A stretch of DNA of 28,852 nucleotides, taken from the NCBI GenBank assembly GCA_964536985.1, contig CAZIBG010000011.1, positions 1-28,852 of the forward strand, given 5' to 3'. The notes below the pieces were generated by a model. That model was not told the DNA's origin. It was given only the letters and a program-made list of their open reading frames with translations, and did not search any database. Shown piece by piece: positions 22,670 to 28,399 of the stretch; position 1 is the first letter of the stretch; each line of letters opens with the position of its first letter. The DNA comes from CAZIBG01 sp964536985. Lineage in GTDB: Bacteria > Patescibacteriota > Saccharimonadia > Saccharimonadales > AWTP1-31. The translations under genes were made by a program, and so were the position numbers.

Positions 22670-22744
22670 TCCCGGGTAGCTCAATGGTGGAGCAAGAAGC
22701 TGTTAACTTCGAGGTTGTCGGTTCGAGTCCGACCCCGGGAGCCA
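22670..22744 (+). tRNA. tRNA-Asn (anticodon GTT), CCA encoded
   Basis: A full cloverleaf of 75 nt: acceptor TCCCGGG pairing with CCCGGGA, D-arm GCTC/GAGC, anticodon arm AGAAG-CTGTTAA-CTTCG with anticodon GTT (first pair of the stem is an A-G mismatch), a 5-nt variable loop, T-arm GTCGG-TTCGAGT-CCGAC, discriminator G and an encoded CCA end. A terminator follows directly. The last 18 nt are repeated exactly downstream. Confidence 0.95.
22727..22744. repeat. 18-nt direct repeat, copy 1 (tRNA-Asn 3' end)
   Basis: GTCCGACCCCGGGAGCCA, covering part of the T-arm, the 3' acceptor strand and CCA. An identical copy is at 22874-22891. tRNA 3' ends are the usual attachment sites of integrating elements, so this may be one att half. 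Confidence 0.8.
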
Positions 22745-22746
22745 AA

Positions 22747-22784
22747 GAAAAAGGAGTCATTCATAGAATGGCTCTTTTTCTTTT
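22747..22784 (+). terminator. rho-independent terminator of tRNA-Asn
   Basis: A long stem formed by AAAAGGAGTCATTC and GAATGGCTCTTTT (G-U pairs at two places) with a 3-nt loop, followed by TTTTTCTTTT. It begins directly after the encoded CCA. Confidence 0.8.
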
Positions 22785-22870
22785 GTTCTGAGAATCAGAA
22801 CCGAGTACCGAAGGTTCGGTCGACAAGCTCGGTCGCAGGAATTTATTCCGAGGACGAGCGCCGTTGTGCG
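22785..22870. other. dense cluster of small palindromes after the tRNA
   Basis: Directly after the terminator are GTTCTGA-GAA-TCAGAAC (perfect, 22785-22801), ACCGAA-GG-TTCGGT (22807-22820) and GGAAT-TT-ATTCC, then GC-rich sequence leading into the second copy of the tRNA 3' end. No coding frame is supported. It could be a decayed tRNA or recombination-site debris, or a structured RNA. Confidence 0.4.
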
Positions 22871-22873
22871 GTT

Positions 22874-22891
22874 GTCCGACCCCGGGAGCCA
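22874..22891. repeat. 18-nt direct repeat, copy 2 (isolated tRNA-Asn 3' end)
   Basis: Identical to the last 18 nt of the tRNA-Asn gene, including CCA, but with no tRNA body before it. The sequence just upstream (CGGTT) resembles a T-arm with a short deletion. It may mark an old integration or duplication event at the left edge of the accessory island. Confidence 0.75.
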
Positions 22892-22992
22892 TACATACAT
22901 TCCTGTCTAAAGGTGGGGTTATATTTTTGTAGTGGACATAGAGAGTGGGTGCTACAATTCATCATAATCTAATATGCAAAAGGATTGATTAT

Positions 22993-23271
22993 ATGTTCGT
23001 TCCTTACACTGATTTACTAAATGATCCATTCTATCTTCTGATTAATTTGGTCATTATCTTGGGATGTGTTATTGCAGGCTATTACAACGTCATGCAATAT
23101 ACACATGCCTTTTCACGCGGTACAAAGATGAGTCTTTTTCTGGTTGCAGGACTCTTTTCTCCACTAGGAAAAGGCAGTTATAGGTTTCTTATTGCATGGC
23201 TTTGGCCAGGAACAATAGTCGGAATCTGTATTATATTCATATATGTACTCGCTGCGCATAAAAGTCCGTGA
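22993..23271 (+). CDS. small multi-pass membrane protein, unknown function
   Basis: A 92-aa hydrophobic protein with about three membrane segments (LLINLVIILGCVIAGYYNVM; MSLFLVAGLFSPLG; AWLWPGTIVGICIIFIYVLA). The start at 22993 is preferred over an in-frame codon at 22945 because AGGA lies 8 nt upstream and the protein then begins directly before the first hydrophobic segment. Possible hexamers TACAAT (22953-22958) and CATAAT (22963-22968) are upstream. No family is recognised. It is the first gene of the accessory stretch after tRNA-Asn. A 27-nt element overlapping its stop recurs after the next gene. Confidence 0.6.
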   Translation: MFVPYTDLLNDPFYLLINLVIILGCVIAGYYNVMQYTHAFSRGTKMSLFLVAGLFSPLGKGSYRFLIAWLWPGTIVGICIIFIYVLAAHKSP

Positions 23272-23288
23272 CCCGTATGCGGAGCAAA
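23262..23288. repeat. 27-nt intergenic repeat, copy 1
   Basis: It starts AAGTCCGTGACCCGTATGCG and ends GAGCAAA, covering the end of the 92-aa membrane-protein gene. It matches 23652-23679 with three substitutions and one indel. Both copies sit at the 3' end of a small membrane-protein gene. Confidence 0.65.
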
Positions 23289-23345
23289 GAGTATATTTGT
23301 GACAAGAAGTCCGGGAAGTATTCACGCTACTGGATTTCTTTTGTA

Positions 23346-23351
23346 TATAAT
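23346..23351 (+). promoter_or_regulatory. -10 hexamer TATAAT, leaderless GTG start
   Basis: TATAAT ends exactly 6 nt before the GTG at 23358. An imperfect hairpin (AGAAGTCC/GGATTTCT, 23305-23337) followed by TTTTG lies just upstream and may end the preceding transcript. Confidence 0.55.
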
Positions 23352-23357
23352 TAACAT

Positions 23358-23651
23358 GTGAAAAGGTATTTTGATAAACACCATACGTTACTCGGCTTCA
23401 CTAGCTCACTGGTTGCATTATTAGTAGCGGTAATCTATTTCAAAGTCATACCGGAAGAAGTGTCGGCCGTTAGCGGATTTCAAGAGATAATTCTTAGGTA
23501 TGGACATGCCTTATGCTGGCTTCTACTAGCAGGATCAAGTTTTCGGTGGGCGATAAAGAGGAAGGGTAAGTGGTCGGGGATTTTAGCGTATGGAGCATTG
23601 GGCACGTACATAGTTTTTATAAGCACATTACTGATTACTAAATTTACATGA
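23358..23651 (+). CDS. small three-helix membrane protein, unknown function
   Basis: 97 aa with three predicted membrane helices: LLGFTSSLVALLVAVIYFKV, ILRYGHALCWLLLAGSSFRW and GILAYGALGTYIVFISTLLI, and a basic loop between the second and third (KRKGKW). The start is GTG at 23358. An ATG two bases earlier runs straight into TGA. The TATAAT box 6 nt upstream supports leaderless translation from the GTG. No family is recognised. A near copy of a 27-nt repeat follows the stop. Confidence 0.6.
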   Translation: MKRYFDKHHTLLGFTSSLVALLVAVIYFKVIPEEVSAVSGFQEIILRYGHALCWLLLAGSSFRWAIKRKGKWSGILAYGALGTYIVFISTLLITKFT

Positions 23652-23679
23652 AGTCCATGACCTTTATGCGGAGCCAAAT
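23652..23679. repeat. 27-nt intergenic repeat, copy 2
   Basis: It starts AAGTCCATGACCTTTATGCG and ends GAGCCAAA, beginning at the stop codon of the 97-aa gene. Its first bases GAAGTCC are also found inverted as GGACTTC near 23742, so the whole gap could fold back on itself. Confidence 0.65.
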
Positions 23680-23761
23680 ATCGAACTAAGGTAAGTGGGG
23701 TAAATATCCTCTGCTATTTTTATTGGGCGAGCCTAGCGGACGGACTTCGAATCATTATTGA

Positions 23762-23767
23762 TATACT
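23762..23767 (+). promoter_or_regulatory. -10 hexamer TATACT, leaderless start
   Basis: TATACT ends exactly 6 nt (TGTCAT) before the ATG at 23774. No Shine-Dalgarno. Confidence 0.6.
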
Positions 23768-23773
23768 TGTCAT

Positions 23774-24166
23774 ATGCAAATCACTGATTCAGTCAAAGCA
23801 TTAAACCTACCAAAGAATAGTTTTGTTGTCGTAGGTAGCAGCACTATGGTTGCGCTCGGTCTAGCGCAAGGCGATAACGACGTTGACCTTACTGTTACTC
23901 CAGAGATATTTAACAGATTCAAATACGAAGGCTGGAAACAAGAGTTCTATGGCGATGAGCCAGTACTGAAACACGGGATCTACGACATAGGTGCACAATT
24001 TTATAAATGGAAAGTTGAAGATTTACTTGAAGATGCGCTGTGGGTTGAAGACGTACCATTCATTAGTCTTACGAAGCTACTTGAATGGAAACGTCATATG
24101 ATGCGAAATTCTGATATCCCCCAGTTAAAGATAATTGAAGATTATCTTGTTTCTCATCGACAATAA
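23774..24166 (+). CDS. nucleotidyltransferase-fold protein
   Basis: A 130-aa protein with the signature of the polymerase-beta-type nucleotidyltransferase superfamily: VVVGSSTMVALGLA (G21, S22) followed by the metal-binding carboxylates D36 and D38 in GDNDVDLTV. A possible third carboxylate is in GIYDIGAQF. It is close in size to minimal nucleotidyltransferases of toxin-antitoxin or antibiotic-modifying type, but the exact family is not recognised. It has its own leaderless promoter and is followed 63 nt later by a zeta-toxin-like kinase with a separate promoter, so any functional link is only positional. Confidence 0.65.
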   Translation: MQITDSVKALNLPKNSFVVVGSSTMVALGLAQGDNDVDLTVTPEIFNRFKYEGWKQEFYGDEPVLKHGIYDIGAQFYKWKVEDLLEDALWVEDVPFISLTKLLEWKRHMMRNSDIPQLKIIEDYLVSHRQ

Positions 24167-24173
24167 AGTCGAG

Positions 24174-24210
24174 CCATGCATCCACTAGATATCGTACGGG
24201 TATAGCATGG
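24174..24210. other. inverted repeat CCATGC/GCATGG in the gap before the kinase gene
   Basis: Six-bp arms enclose 25 nt containing TCCACTAG and GGTATAG. The same two words, in the opposite order, occur inside another inverted repeat (CCCGC/GCGGG) at 25086-25121. No T-run follows either. Confidence 0.35.
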
Positions 24211-24217
24211 TCAGTAG

Positions 24218-24223
24218 TATACT
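24218..24223 (+). promoter_or_regulatory. -10 hexamer TATACT, leaderless start of zeta-toxin-like gene
   Basis: TATACT ends exactly 6 nt (GACACT) before the ATG at 24230. No Shine-Dalgarno. Confidence 0.6.
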
Positions 24224-24229
24224 GACACT

Positions 24230-24901
24230 ATGGATCACACCGAATGGGCGAAGAAGAACAAGAAACCAATCGCCCGAGAATTTATAAGGAATATAGAACA
24301 GCAGGCAAGCGAAACACCTGCAGCGATCTTTACAGCCGGACTACCTGGAGCTGGAAAAACAGAATTTACAGTTGAGCTGATAAAAGGACTCGATCCTAAA
24401 CCGCTTAGGATTGACATGGATGCGATAGCACAGTTAATAGAAGGTTATAATCCTAAAGTTGCTGATAAATTTCGTGGTGGTGCGTCAATTATCCTAAGTA
24501 GGATATACGACGAAGTGATAAAGAATAAAATAAACTTCGTCTTCGATGGTACATTCTCATCGGGTGGAGCAATTGAAAATTTGAAGCGCGCGTCAAGACA
24601 CGGCTATAAGGTGAAGGTCTATTACATTCACCAAATCCCTGAGATTGCCTGGCAATTCACTAAAGACAGAGAACTTATTGAAAGAAGGTCAATTGAAATC
24701 ACTGGATTCAAGCAAACATATTTCAAACTTCAGGATAATTTAAGGGAGTTGTGCAATAATCATAAAGATGTTACTATAAGTTTAGTAATCAAGGATAGTC
24801 GTAACAAAATTGGTAAGCTCACAGAGAATGTTGATGATCAACTTTTTGAACTTTTACCCGATTTTCTTACAGACGAGCAACTAAATGCTGCTATACTTTA
24901 A
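24230..24901 (+). CDS. zeta-toxin-like P-loop kinase
   Basis: A 223-aa kinase of the zeta/PezT type; members phosphorylate UDP-N-acetylglucosamine or other small molecules and can poison cell-wall synthesis. It shows Walker A GLPGAGKTEF (37-44), the IDMDAI motif (D62, D64) of the substrate site, and FVFDGTFSSGG (near 104), then an Arg-rich segment (RELIERRSIEI) typical of the lid region. A small gene starts 7 nt after its stop and looks like a partner. In other reduced genomes, free-standing zeta-like kinases may have housekeeping roles, so toxicity is not certain. Confidence 0.85.
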   Translation: MDHTEWAKKNKKPIAREFIRNIEQQASETPAAIFTAGLPGAGKTEFTVELIKGLDPKPLRIDMDAIAQLIEGYNPKVADKFRGGASIILSRIYDEVIKNKINFVFDGTFSSGGAIENLKRASRHGYKVKVYYIHQIPEIAWQFTKDRELIERRSIEITGFKQTYFKLQDNLRELCNNHKDVTISLVIKDSRNKIGKLTENVDDQLFELLPDFLTDEQLNAAIL

Positions 24902-24908
24902 GGACAAG

Positions 24909-25076
24909 ATGAAAAAACTACTCGATGCATTCACCACAAAAAAAGTAGACATCAACGATGTCGTCTCTCCAAAACCTTCAAAAAGTGCAATGAAGGTTCT
25001 TAAGGTTGCACTTCAGAAGTCTTATGCCGAGCAACAGACCGTGCGTAAGCAAGCTACTGCAATACGCGGACACTAG
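24909..25076 (+). CDS. small protein downstream of the zeta-like kinase, candidate antitoxin
   Basis: 55 aa, MKKLLDAFTTKKVDINDVVS at the start and a charged helical second half (KVLKVALQKSYAEQQTVRKQ). It starts 7 nt after the kinase stop with an AAGGA 4-5 nt upstream, so it is translated from the same mRNA. The earlier in-frame codon at 24885 lies inside the kinase gene and is not preferred. Order (kinase then small helical protein), size and coupling fit an antitoxin or accessory factor; this is inferred, not recognised by family. Confidence 0.6.
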   Translation: MKKLLDAFTTKKVDINDVVSPKPSKSAMKVLKVALQKSYAEQQTVRKQATAIRGH

Positions 25077-25085
25077 ACACATAAT

Positions 25086-25121
25086 CCCGCGGTATAGTTG
25101 CGAAGTGCGTCCACTAGCGGG
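25086..25121. other. inverted repeat CCCGC/GCGGG in an intergenic gap
   Basis: Five-bp arms enclose 26 nt with GGTATAG and TCCACTAG. These words are shared with the inverted repeat at 24174-24210. There is nothing coding in the 113-nt gap 25077-25189. Confidence 0.3.
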
Positions 25122-25177
25122 AGGCAATAGTACATATGTGACGGCTACTATAAATGCTGTTCCTGCAATAAAGGGCG

Positions 25178-25183
25178 TATAGT
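25178..25183 (+). promoter_or_regulatory. -10 hexamer TATAGT, leaderless start
   Basis: TATAGT ends exactly 6 nt (GATCTT) before the ATG at 25190. No Shine-Dalgarno. Confidence 0.6.
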
Positions 25184-25189
25184 GATCTT

Positions 25190-25441
25190 ATGAGTAAAGA
25201 ATTCACAATCGAAGAGGCGCGGGAGATAGGCAATAAAATTGGAATTGATTTCGAGAAGTTTGATATCGAACAATTCAGAATGGGCTTAGCCGTAGAACTT
25301 GAGCATGGGTCAAATGATCCCGAGACCAACGTAACGAACGGCGACGTTTACCTAACAGGAAAGATAGCTTGGGCACATTTAAAAGAGATCCCTGACTACT
25401 ACACCCGTTTAAATAAAATGGAAACCGAGGCTGGGTCTTAA
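25190..25441 (+). CDS. DUF5661-like small protein
   Basis: 83-aa soluble acidic protein. The sequence FTIEEAREIGNKIGIDFEKF, EQFRMGLAVELEHG, DPETNVTNGDVYLTGKIAWA and PDYYTRLNKMETEA matches my recollection of the DUF5661 pattern (often seen in CPR and phage genomes): an ordered set of helix, ELEHG, DPxTxV and HLxExPDYY motifs. No function is known to me. It is a solitary gene with its own leaderless promoter. Confidence 0.7.
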   Translation: MSKEFTIEEAREIGNKIGIDFEKFDIEQFRMGLAVELEHGSNDPETNVTNGDVYLTGKIAWAHLKEIPDYYTRLNKMETEAGS

Positions 25442-25459
25442 TCTAAGGACTAAGCCGGA

Positions 25460-25465
25460 TATATC
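25460..25465 (+). promoter_or_regulatory. -10 hexamer TATATC, leaderless start
   Basis: TATATC ends exactly 6 nt (CCGACC) before the ATG at 25472. Weaker match to TANNNT (last base C). Confidence 0.4.
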
Positions 25466-25471
25466 CCGACC

Positions 25472-26059
25472 ATGAAGGAAATTTTGGCAATAATTGCTAC
25501 GGTCGTTGCCATTGGCGGAAATATACCCTACATTCGTGATGCCATCAATAAAAGAGTTACACCACATCCATACACATGGTTTGTATGGTCAATCGTCTCC
25601 GGGATAACCTTATTTGGACAGATAGCGAAAGGGGCAGGCATTGGAGCATTGCCTACGGCAGTTTCATGGATTTTTACGTTGAGTATTTTTGTTTTCTCAC
25701 TGCGATATGGATTCAAAAATGTCATTAAGACTGATAATTATTTTCTTGGCGGTGCGCTACTTGGTCTCGTACCGTGGGCTATCACTAAAGACCCAACAAT
25801 TTCGATTGTTATTGCCGTAGGAATCGATCTTATAGCATTTGCTCCGACCATTAGAAAGACCTGGGTTCGCCCGGCCAGCGAAACGCCAATACTGTATGGC
25901 GCAAATGTACTAAGGCATGTCCTGACTCTATTTTCATTACAATCCTACAATATAGCAACAACGCTACACTCTATCGCAATGATCGCAACAAACACGGTAA
26001 TGACAAATATCATTGTATTTAAGAGGCCAGCGAATAAAAGGCAGAAAACACAATATTGA
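25472..26059 (+). CDS. PQ-loop-like multi-pass membrane protein
   Basis: 195 aa with six to seven membrane segments arranged as two similar halves. The first half has GNIPYIRDAINKRVTPHPYT followed by WFVWSIVSG; the second has LIAFAPTIRKTWVRPASETP followed by a helix. A proline-containing turn leading from one helix into a basic loop, repeated twice, is characteristic of the PQ-loop/SemiSWEET-type superfamily, whose members carry sugars or amino acids or act as receptors. The substrate is unknown. It has its own promoter and ends about 60 nt before the protease-like gene. Confidence 0.55.
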   Translation: MKEILAIIATVVAIGGNIPYIRDAINKRVTPHPYTWFVWSIVSGITLFGQIAKGAGIGALPTAVSWIFTLSIFVFSLRYGFKNVIKTDNYFLGGALLGLVPWAITKDPTISIVIAVGIDLIAFAPTIRKTWVRPASETPILYGANVLRHVLTLFSLQSYNIATTLHSIAMIATNTVMTNIIVFKRPANKRQKTQY

Positions 26060-26109
26060 AGTTATGAAAATTCAACTTAAGCACTTGTAAGATGTGCAAT
26101 ATAGTTTGC

Positions 26110-26115
26110 TAAAAT
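26110..26115 (+). promoter_or_regulatory. -10 hexamer TAAAAT, leaderless GTG start
   Basis: TAAAAT ends exactly 6 nt (ACAGTA) before the GTG at 26122. Confidence 0.5.
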
Positions 26116-26121
26116 ACAGTA

Positions 26122-26760
26122 GTGATTCAGTACAATGTTCCATTTATAGTAGAAAATTCAAACACTCGGTGCGTTCCGGCATGTTTTGGTATGGGGCTTA
26201 ACTACTTTATACCTGATAAAAAATGGACCATGGAAGACTTTGAAAAGTTTTGTGGCTATGAAGAAGGCAAAGGTACATGGAAGGCAGTAGCGATGCTCAA
26301 CCTCCATAAACTTGGGTTTCAAGTAAACTGGATCGAGGATTTCGACTATTATAAATTCACAATTGATCCAAAAGCATATCTGCGAACAATTCTCGATGAT
26401 GAAGCTTACGAATCTCAAGTCGAAAACACCGACTTTGAGTTAGAAGCAAAACGGATGCACAAGTATCTGGACGCCGCACTACCATTCGAAAACCGTGCCG
26501 CAACTATTGAAGATATAAAAAAATTTCTTGATGATGGTTGGCTCGTCCATCTCGAAGTCAACGCTAGGCCACTGAGCGGAAATACTGGTTATGATGGACA
26601 CTCGATTCTAGTTACTGGATACGATGAGGATGGAGTCATAATACAAAACCCTGATGGCGATAAGGGCAATAAGCCCAACCAGCATGTTACTTGGGATTTA
26701 CTTCAACAAGCATGGAAAGAGTTTGGCGGCTCGTATTCGCTTCACGCATTCAAACTGTAA
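26122..26760 (+). CDS. C39-like papain-fold cysteine peptidase
   Basis: 212 aa, predicted cytoplasmic (no signal peptide). NTRCVPACFGMGLNYF near the N terminus supplies the candidate nucleophile C17 in a C-x-P-A context as in C39/BtrH-type proteins. GYDGHSILVTGYDEDGVIIQ carries the candidate H160, and QNPDGDKG the third residue (N176 or D178). C39-family enzymes usually cleave leader peptides in transporters; stand-alone forms may process or amidate small molecules. No transporter or precursor peptide gene is adjacent. The start is a GTG with a hexamer 6 nt upstream. Confidence 0.7.
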   Translation: MIQYNVPFIVENSNTRCVPACFGMGLNYFIPDKKWTMEDFEKFCGYEEGKGTWKAVAMLNLHKLGFQVNWIEDFDYYKFTIDPKAYLRTILDDEAYESQVENTDFELEAKRMHKYLDAALPFENRAATIEDIKKFLDDGWLVHLEVNARPLSGNTGYDGHSILVTGYDEDGVIIQNPDGDKGNKPNQHVTWDLLQQAWKEFGGSYSLHAFKL

Positions 26761-26810
26761 GTGGGCGGCACAAACTGGAATGGCTAAATTCAAAAGCAAA
26801 TAGTTTTATA

Positions 26811-26816
26811 TATACT
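26811..26816 (+). promoter_or_regulatory. -10 hexamer TATACT, leaderless start
   Basis: TATACT ends exactly 6 nt (AATGGC) before the ATG at 26823, deciding this start over codons upstream that overlap the protease gene. Confidence 0.6.
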
Positions 26817-26822
26817 AATGGC

Positions 26823-27143
26823 ATGAACACACTTATCGAACAATTGCAGACTGCACAACAAGAAGCCATGACAAAAAGAGGAATCGAAATCGGCAATGTC
26901 AACTGGCAAGAGATGGGCAATTGGAGTGTTTTCAAACCTGAAGGCATCACACTTCATATGCATATATTTGGGCGAGCCAAGAGCGCAATTACTCAACTAT
27001 ATGGCGAAGCAGTAAAACTCCCGTTTCGTGATACTGGATTCTACGACAGCTTCCTACCCCTTAACGGCGAAGATATTGCCGCAATTCAAACAGAAGTAGA
27101 TCATCTAATTGCTACTGAGAAATACCTCCCTCTCAAACCATAA
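26823..27143 (+). CDS. HIT-like protein (possible nucleotide hydrolase), incomplete His triad
   Basis: 106 aa. WSVFKPEGITLHMHIFGRAK gives a core resembling the HIT motif, with H45 and H47 spaced as His-x-His but F49 where the third His of the triad is expected. The preceding TLHMH strand and following FRDTGFYDSF segment resemble proteins I recall annotated as diadenosine tetraphosphate hydrolases in related genomes. The longer open frame begins at 26691 inside the previous gene; the ATG at 26823 is chosen because the hexamer lies 6 nt upstream and the preceding stretch is only the shadow of that gene. Catalysis is uncertain without the third His. Confidence 0.5.
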   Translation: MNTLIEQLQTAQQEAMTKRGIEIGNVNWQEMGNWSVFKPEGITLHMHIFGRAKSAITQLYGEAVKLPFRDTGFYDSFLPLNGEDIAAIQTEVDHLIATEKYLPLKP

Positions 27144-27327
27144 AGATCCCACTCATACACATTTACCGGCAATTGTGTATACTACTTGGCAGAGCGATTA
27201 AGTCCATACTCCGCTATGCCAAGCACTGCTCATCTTGGATACCATAGCAACTGGCACTCAAATTGAAATGAGTCAGTACGCCGCTGGTCGAAAGGCGACT
27301 GAATATCAACTCACACGGAGCAATTCA

Positions 27328-27486
27328 ATGTCAAAAATGACAGAAGAAGAAATGACCAAGTGGTACCAGGAATCAAGAAAGAACTGGCGCTCATGGGGTT
27401 CATGGTTTAGCTGGGGTTCTCCAGTTGGCCTAAGTATTTTCCTACTTACCCTATCTGGTTGCGTTTGGATCATTTCGAAGATCTAA
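27328..27486 (+). CDS. small tryptophan-rich single-span membrane protein
   Basis: 52 aa: a charged N-terminal helix (MSKMTEEEMTKWYQESRKNW), a Trp/Gly/Ser repeat-like turn (RSWGSWFSWGSP) and one membrane helix (VGLSIFLLTLSGCVWIISKI). GGAG 7 nt before the ATG at 27328 supports this start. In-frame TTG (27235) and ATG (27268) codons would extend the protein by 31 or 20 residues. Upstream, TATACT (27178-27183) and CATACT (27205-27210) are possible hexamers; the latter is 5 nt before an ATG (27216) opening a 16-codon frame of doubtful meaning. The function is unknown. A strong terminator follows. Confidence 0.5.
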   Translation: MSKMTEEEMTKWYQESRKNWRSWGSWFSWGSPVGLSIFLLTLSGCVWIISKI

Positions 27487-27495
27487 ACAAAATTA

Positions 27496-27524
27496 AATAG
27501 CACCCGCATTGGGTGCTATTTTTT
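27496..27524. terminator. strong bidirectional terminator between convergent genes
   Basis: A perfect 10-bp stem, AATAGCACCC (27496-27505) and GGGTGCTATT (27511-27520), with loop GCATT and T-run TTTT on the plus side. It ends the small membrane-protein gene. On the minus strand it overlaps the DUF2200 stop codon and is followed by TTTAATTTTG, so it probably serves both. Confidence 0.85.
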
Positions 27525-27869
27525 ACGCAATATTTTATCCATTGTTTTGCCTTTGGCAAGTTCATCTATTAGCTTATCAAGGTAGCGAATCTCTTGCATG
27601 AGTGGCTCTTTAATATCTTCCACTCTGATGCCACAAATTAAGCCAGTTATCTGCTTTCGTGCAGAATTCAGATGGGGTGATTTATCGAAAAACGATCTAA
27701 AATCAGTTTCGGCAGCAACTTCATCCTCAAGCTCAGATTGGCTAAAGCCAGTCAGCCACCTGATTATTTCGTCCACTTCTGACTTAGTACGATTTTTTCT
27801 TTCTGCTTTTGCGATATAGAGTGGGTAAACGCTTGCAAAAGGCATGTTATAAATTCTGTGATTCTCCAT
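27516..27869 (-). CDS. DUF2200 family protein
   Basis: 117-aa soluble protein. The opening HRIYNMPFASVYPLYIAKAE, then RTKSEVDEIIRWLTGF, ADFRSFF-like (ETDFRSFFDKSP), and the C-terminal ICGIRVEDIKEPLMQEIRYL, DKLIDELAKGK match the DUF2200 pattern as I know it, full length. No enzymatic role is known to me. It starts one base after the stop of the YdeI/OmdA-like gene, so the two are co-transcribed. Its stop codon lies inside the bidirectional terminator. Confidence 0.85.
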   Translation of the reverse strand: MENHRIYNMPFASVYPLYIAKAERKNRTKSEVDEIIRWLTGFSQSELEDEVAAETDFRSFFDKSPHLNSARKQITGLICGIRVEDIKEPLMQEIRYLDKLIDELAKGKTMDKILRKK

Positions 27870-27870
27870 A

Positions 27871-28182
27871 TTAAACCAACTTTTTTCGCTTGCTTAGTAT
27901 GCCTTTAATCGACGGACTAATCTCTTTGTCGGTACGATGGATACATCCCATCCAGCAGCAAGGCCTTCGCTTTCCTTGTTGCAATTCAGCAACGGTTCGT
28001 TGGATATGATTCTTCCGAGTATCGGCTTGTTTGACTGTCACGCTCCAGCATATCCACTCATTTCTTGCTAATGGGGTTAAGCTTGACCAAGCCTTCTTTG
28101 CTGCCACTGAAACACTAAGTGCTTTCTGTAGATCCGCTGGTATCTTGTGTACGGTTCCATCAGCAAGTTTTGTGTTGAACAT
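27871..28182 (-). CDS. YdeI/OmdA-like (OmpD-associated) family protein
   Basis: 103 aa. FNTKLADGTVHKIPADLQKA, LTPLARNEWICW, TRKNHIQRTVAELQQGKRRP and CCWMGCIHR match the C-terminal YdeI/OmdA-type module, sometimes called bacteriocin-protection protein. The protein here is this module alone, without the usual N-terminal DUF1801 or DUF1905 domain. CCWMGCIHR may be a metal site. It lies 7 nt after a small membrane-protein gene and 1 nt before DUF2200, forming a three-gene minus-strand operon. The biochemical role is not established. Confidence 0.75.
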   Translation of the reverse strand: MFNTKLADGTVHKIPADLQKALSVSVAAKKAWSSLTPLARNEWICWSVTVKQADTRKNHIQRTVAELQQGKRRPCCWMGCIHRTDKEISPSIKGILSKRKKLV

Positions 28183-28189
28183 GCTTTTG

Positions 28190-28393
28190 TTAGGCCGTGA
28201 AGCTTTGGAGAATGTTATATATCAATATCGCAGGCCATACAGCTGCCTTAAGTAAGCCAATAATAATATTCCAGAACCCATCTACTTGATTAACAAAGTA
28301 TACGGCAGCGCCAATATAACCTAGGAAAAGTGCAGAACCAATTGACCCATTACTTTTGTTGATCTTTATGAAGTTTTTCTCGTTTTTACTCAT
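28190..28393 (-). CDS. small two-helix membrane protein
   Basis: 67 aa: a polar start (MSKNEKNFIKINKSNGSIGS), then two hydrophobic helices (ALFLGYIGAAVYFVNQVDGF and IIGLLKAAVWPAILIYNILQ). It looks like a conserved small membrane protein of bacteria of this kind, but I know no function. TACAAT on the minus strand (28400-28405) ends exactly 6 nt before the ATG, so it is a leaderless first gene of the operon continuing with the YdeI/OmdA-like and DUF2200 genes. Confidence 0.65.
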   Translation of the reverse strand: MSKNEKNFIKINKSNGSIGSALFLGYIGAAVYFVNQVDGFWNIIIGLLKAAVWPAILIYNILQSFTA

Positions 28394-28399
28394 ACCCTG

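Noticed and set aside
22945..22992. Extended start of the first island membrane protein.
   Set aside because: A ribosome site (AGGA) is 8 nt before the ATG at 22993, and the extra residues have no supporting feature.
24168..25189. CRISPR array or phage genes in the accessory region.
   Set aside because: Repeats there are short, few and irregularly spaced, with no Cas, integrase, capsid or terminase-like proteins in the window.
26691..26822. Upstream part of the HIT-like frame as coding sequence.
   Set aside because: It overlaps the protease-like gene in another frame, shows no motif, and lies upstream of the TATACT hexamer at 26811 that is 6 nt from a good ATG.
27216..27266. 16-codon frame (MPSTAHLGYHSNWHSN) 5 nt after a CATACT hexamer.
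   Set aside because: Too short, no coupling to a neighbour, and no comparable evidence. It may be chance in an intergenic gap.
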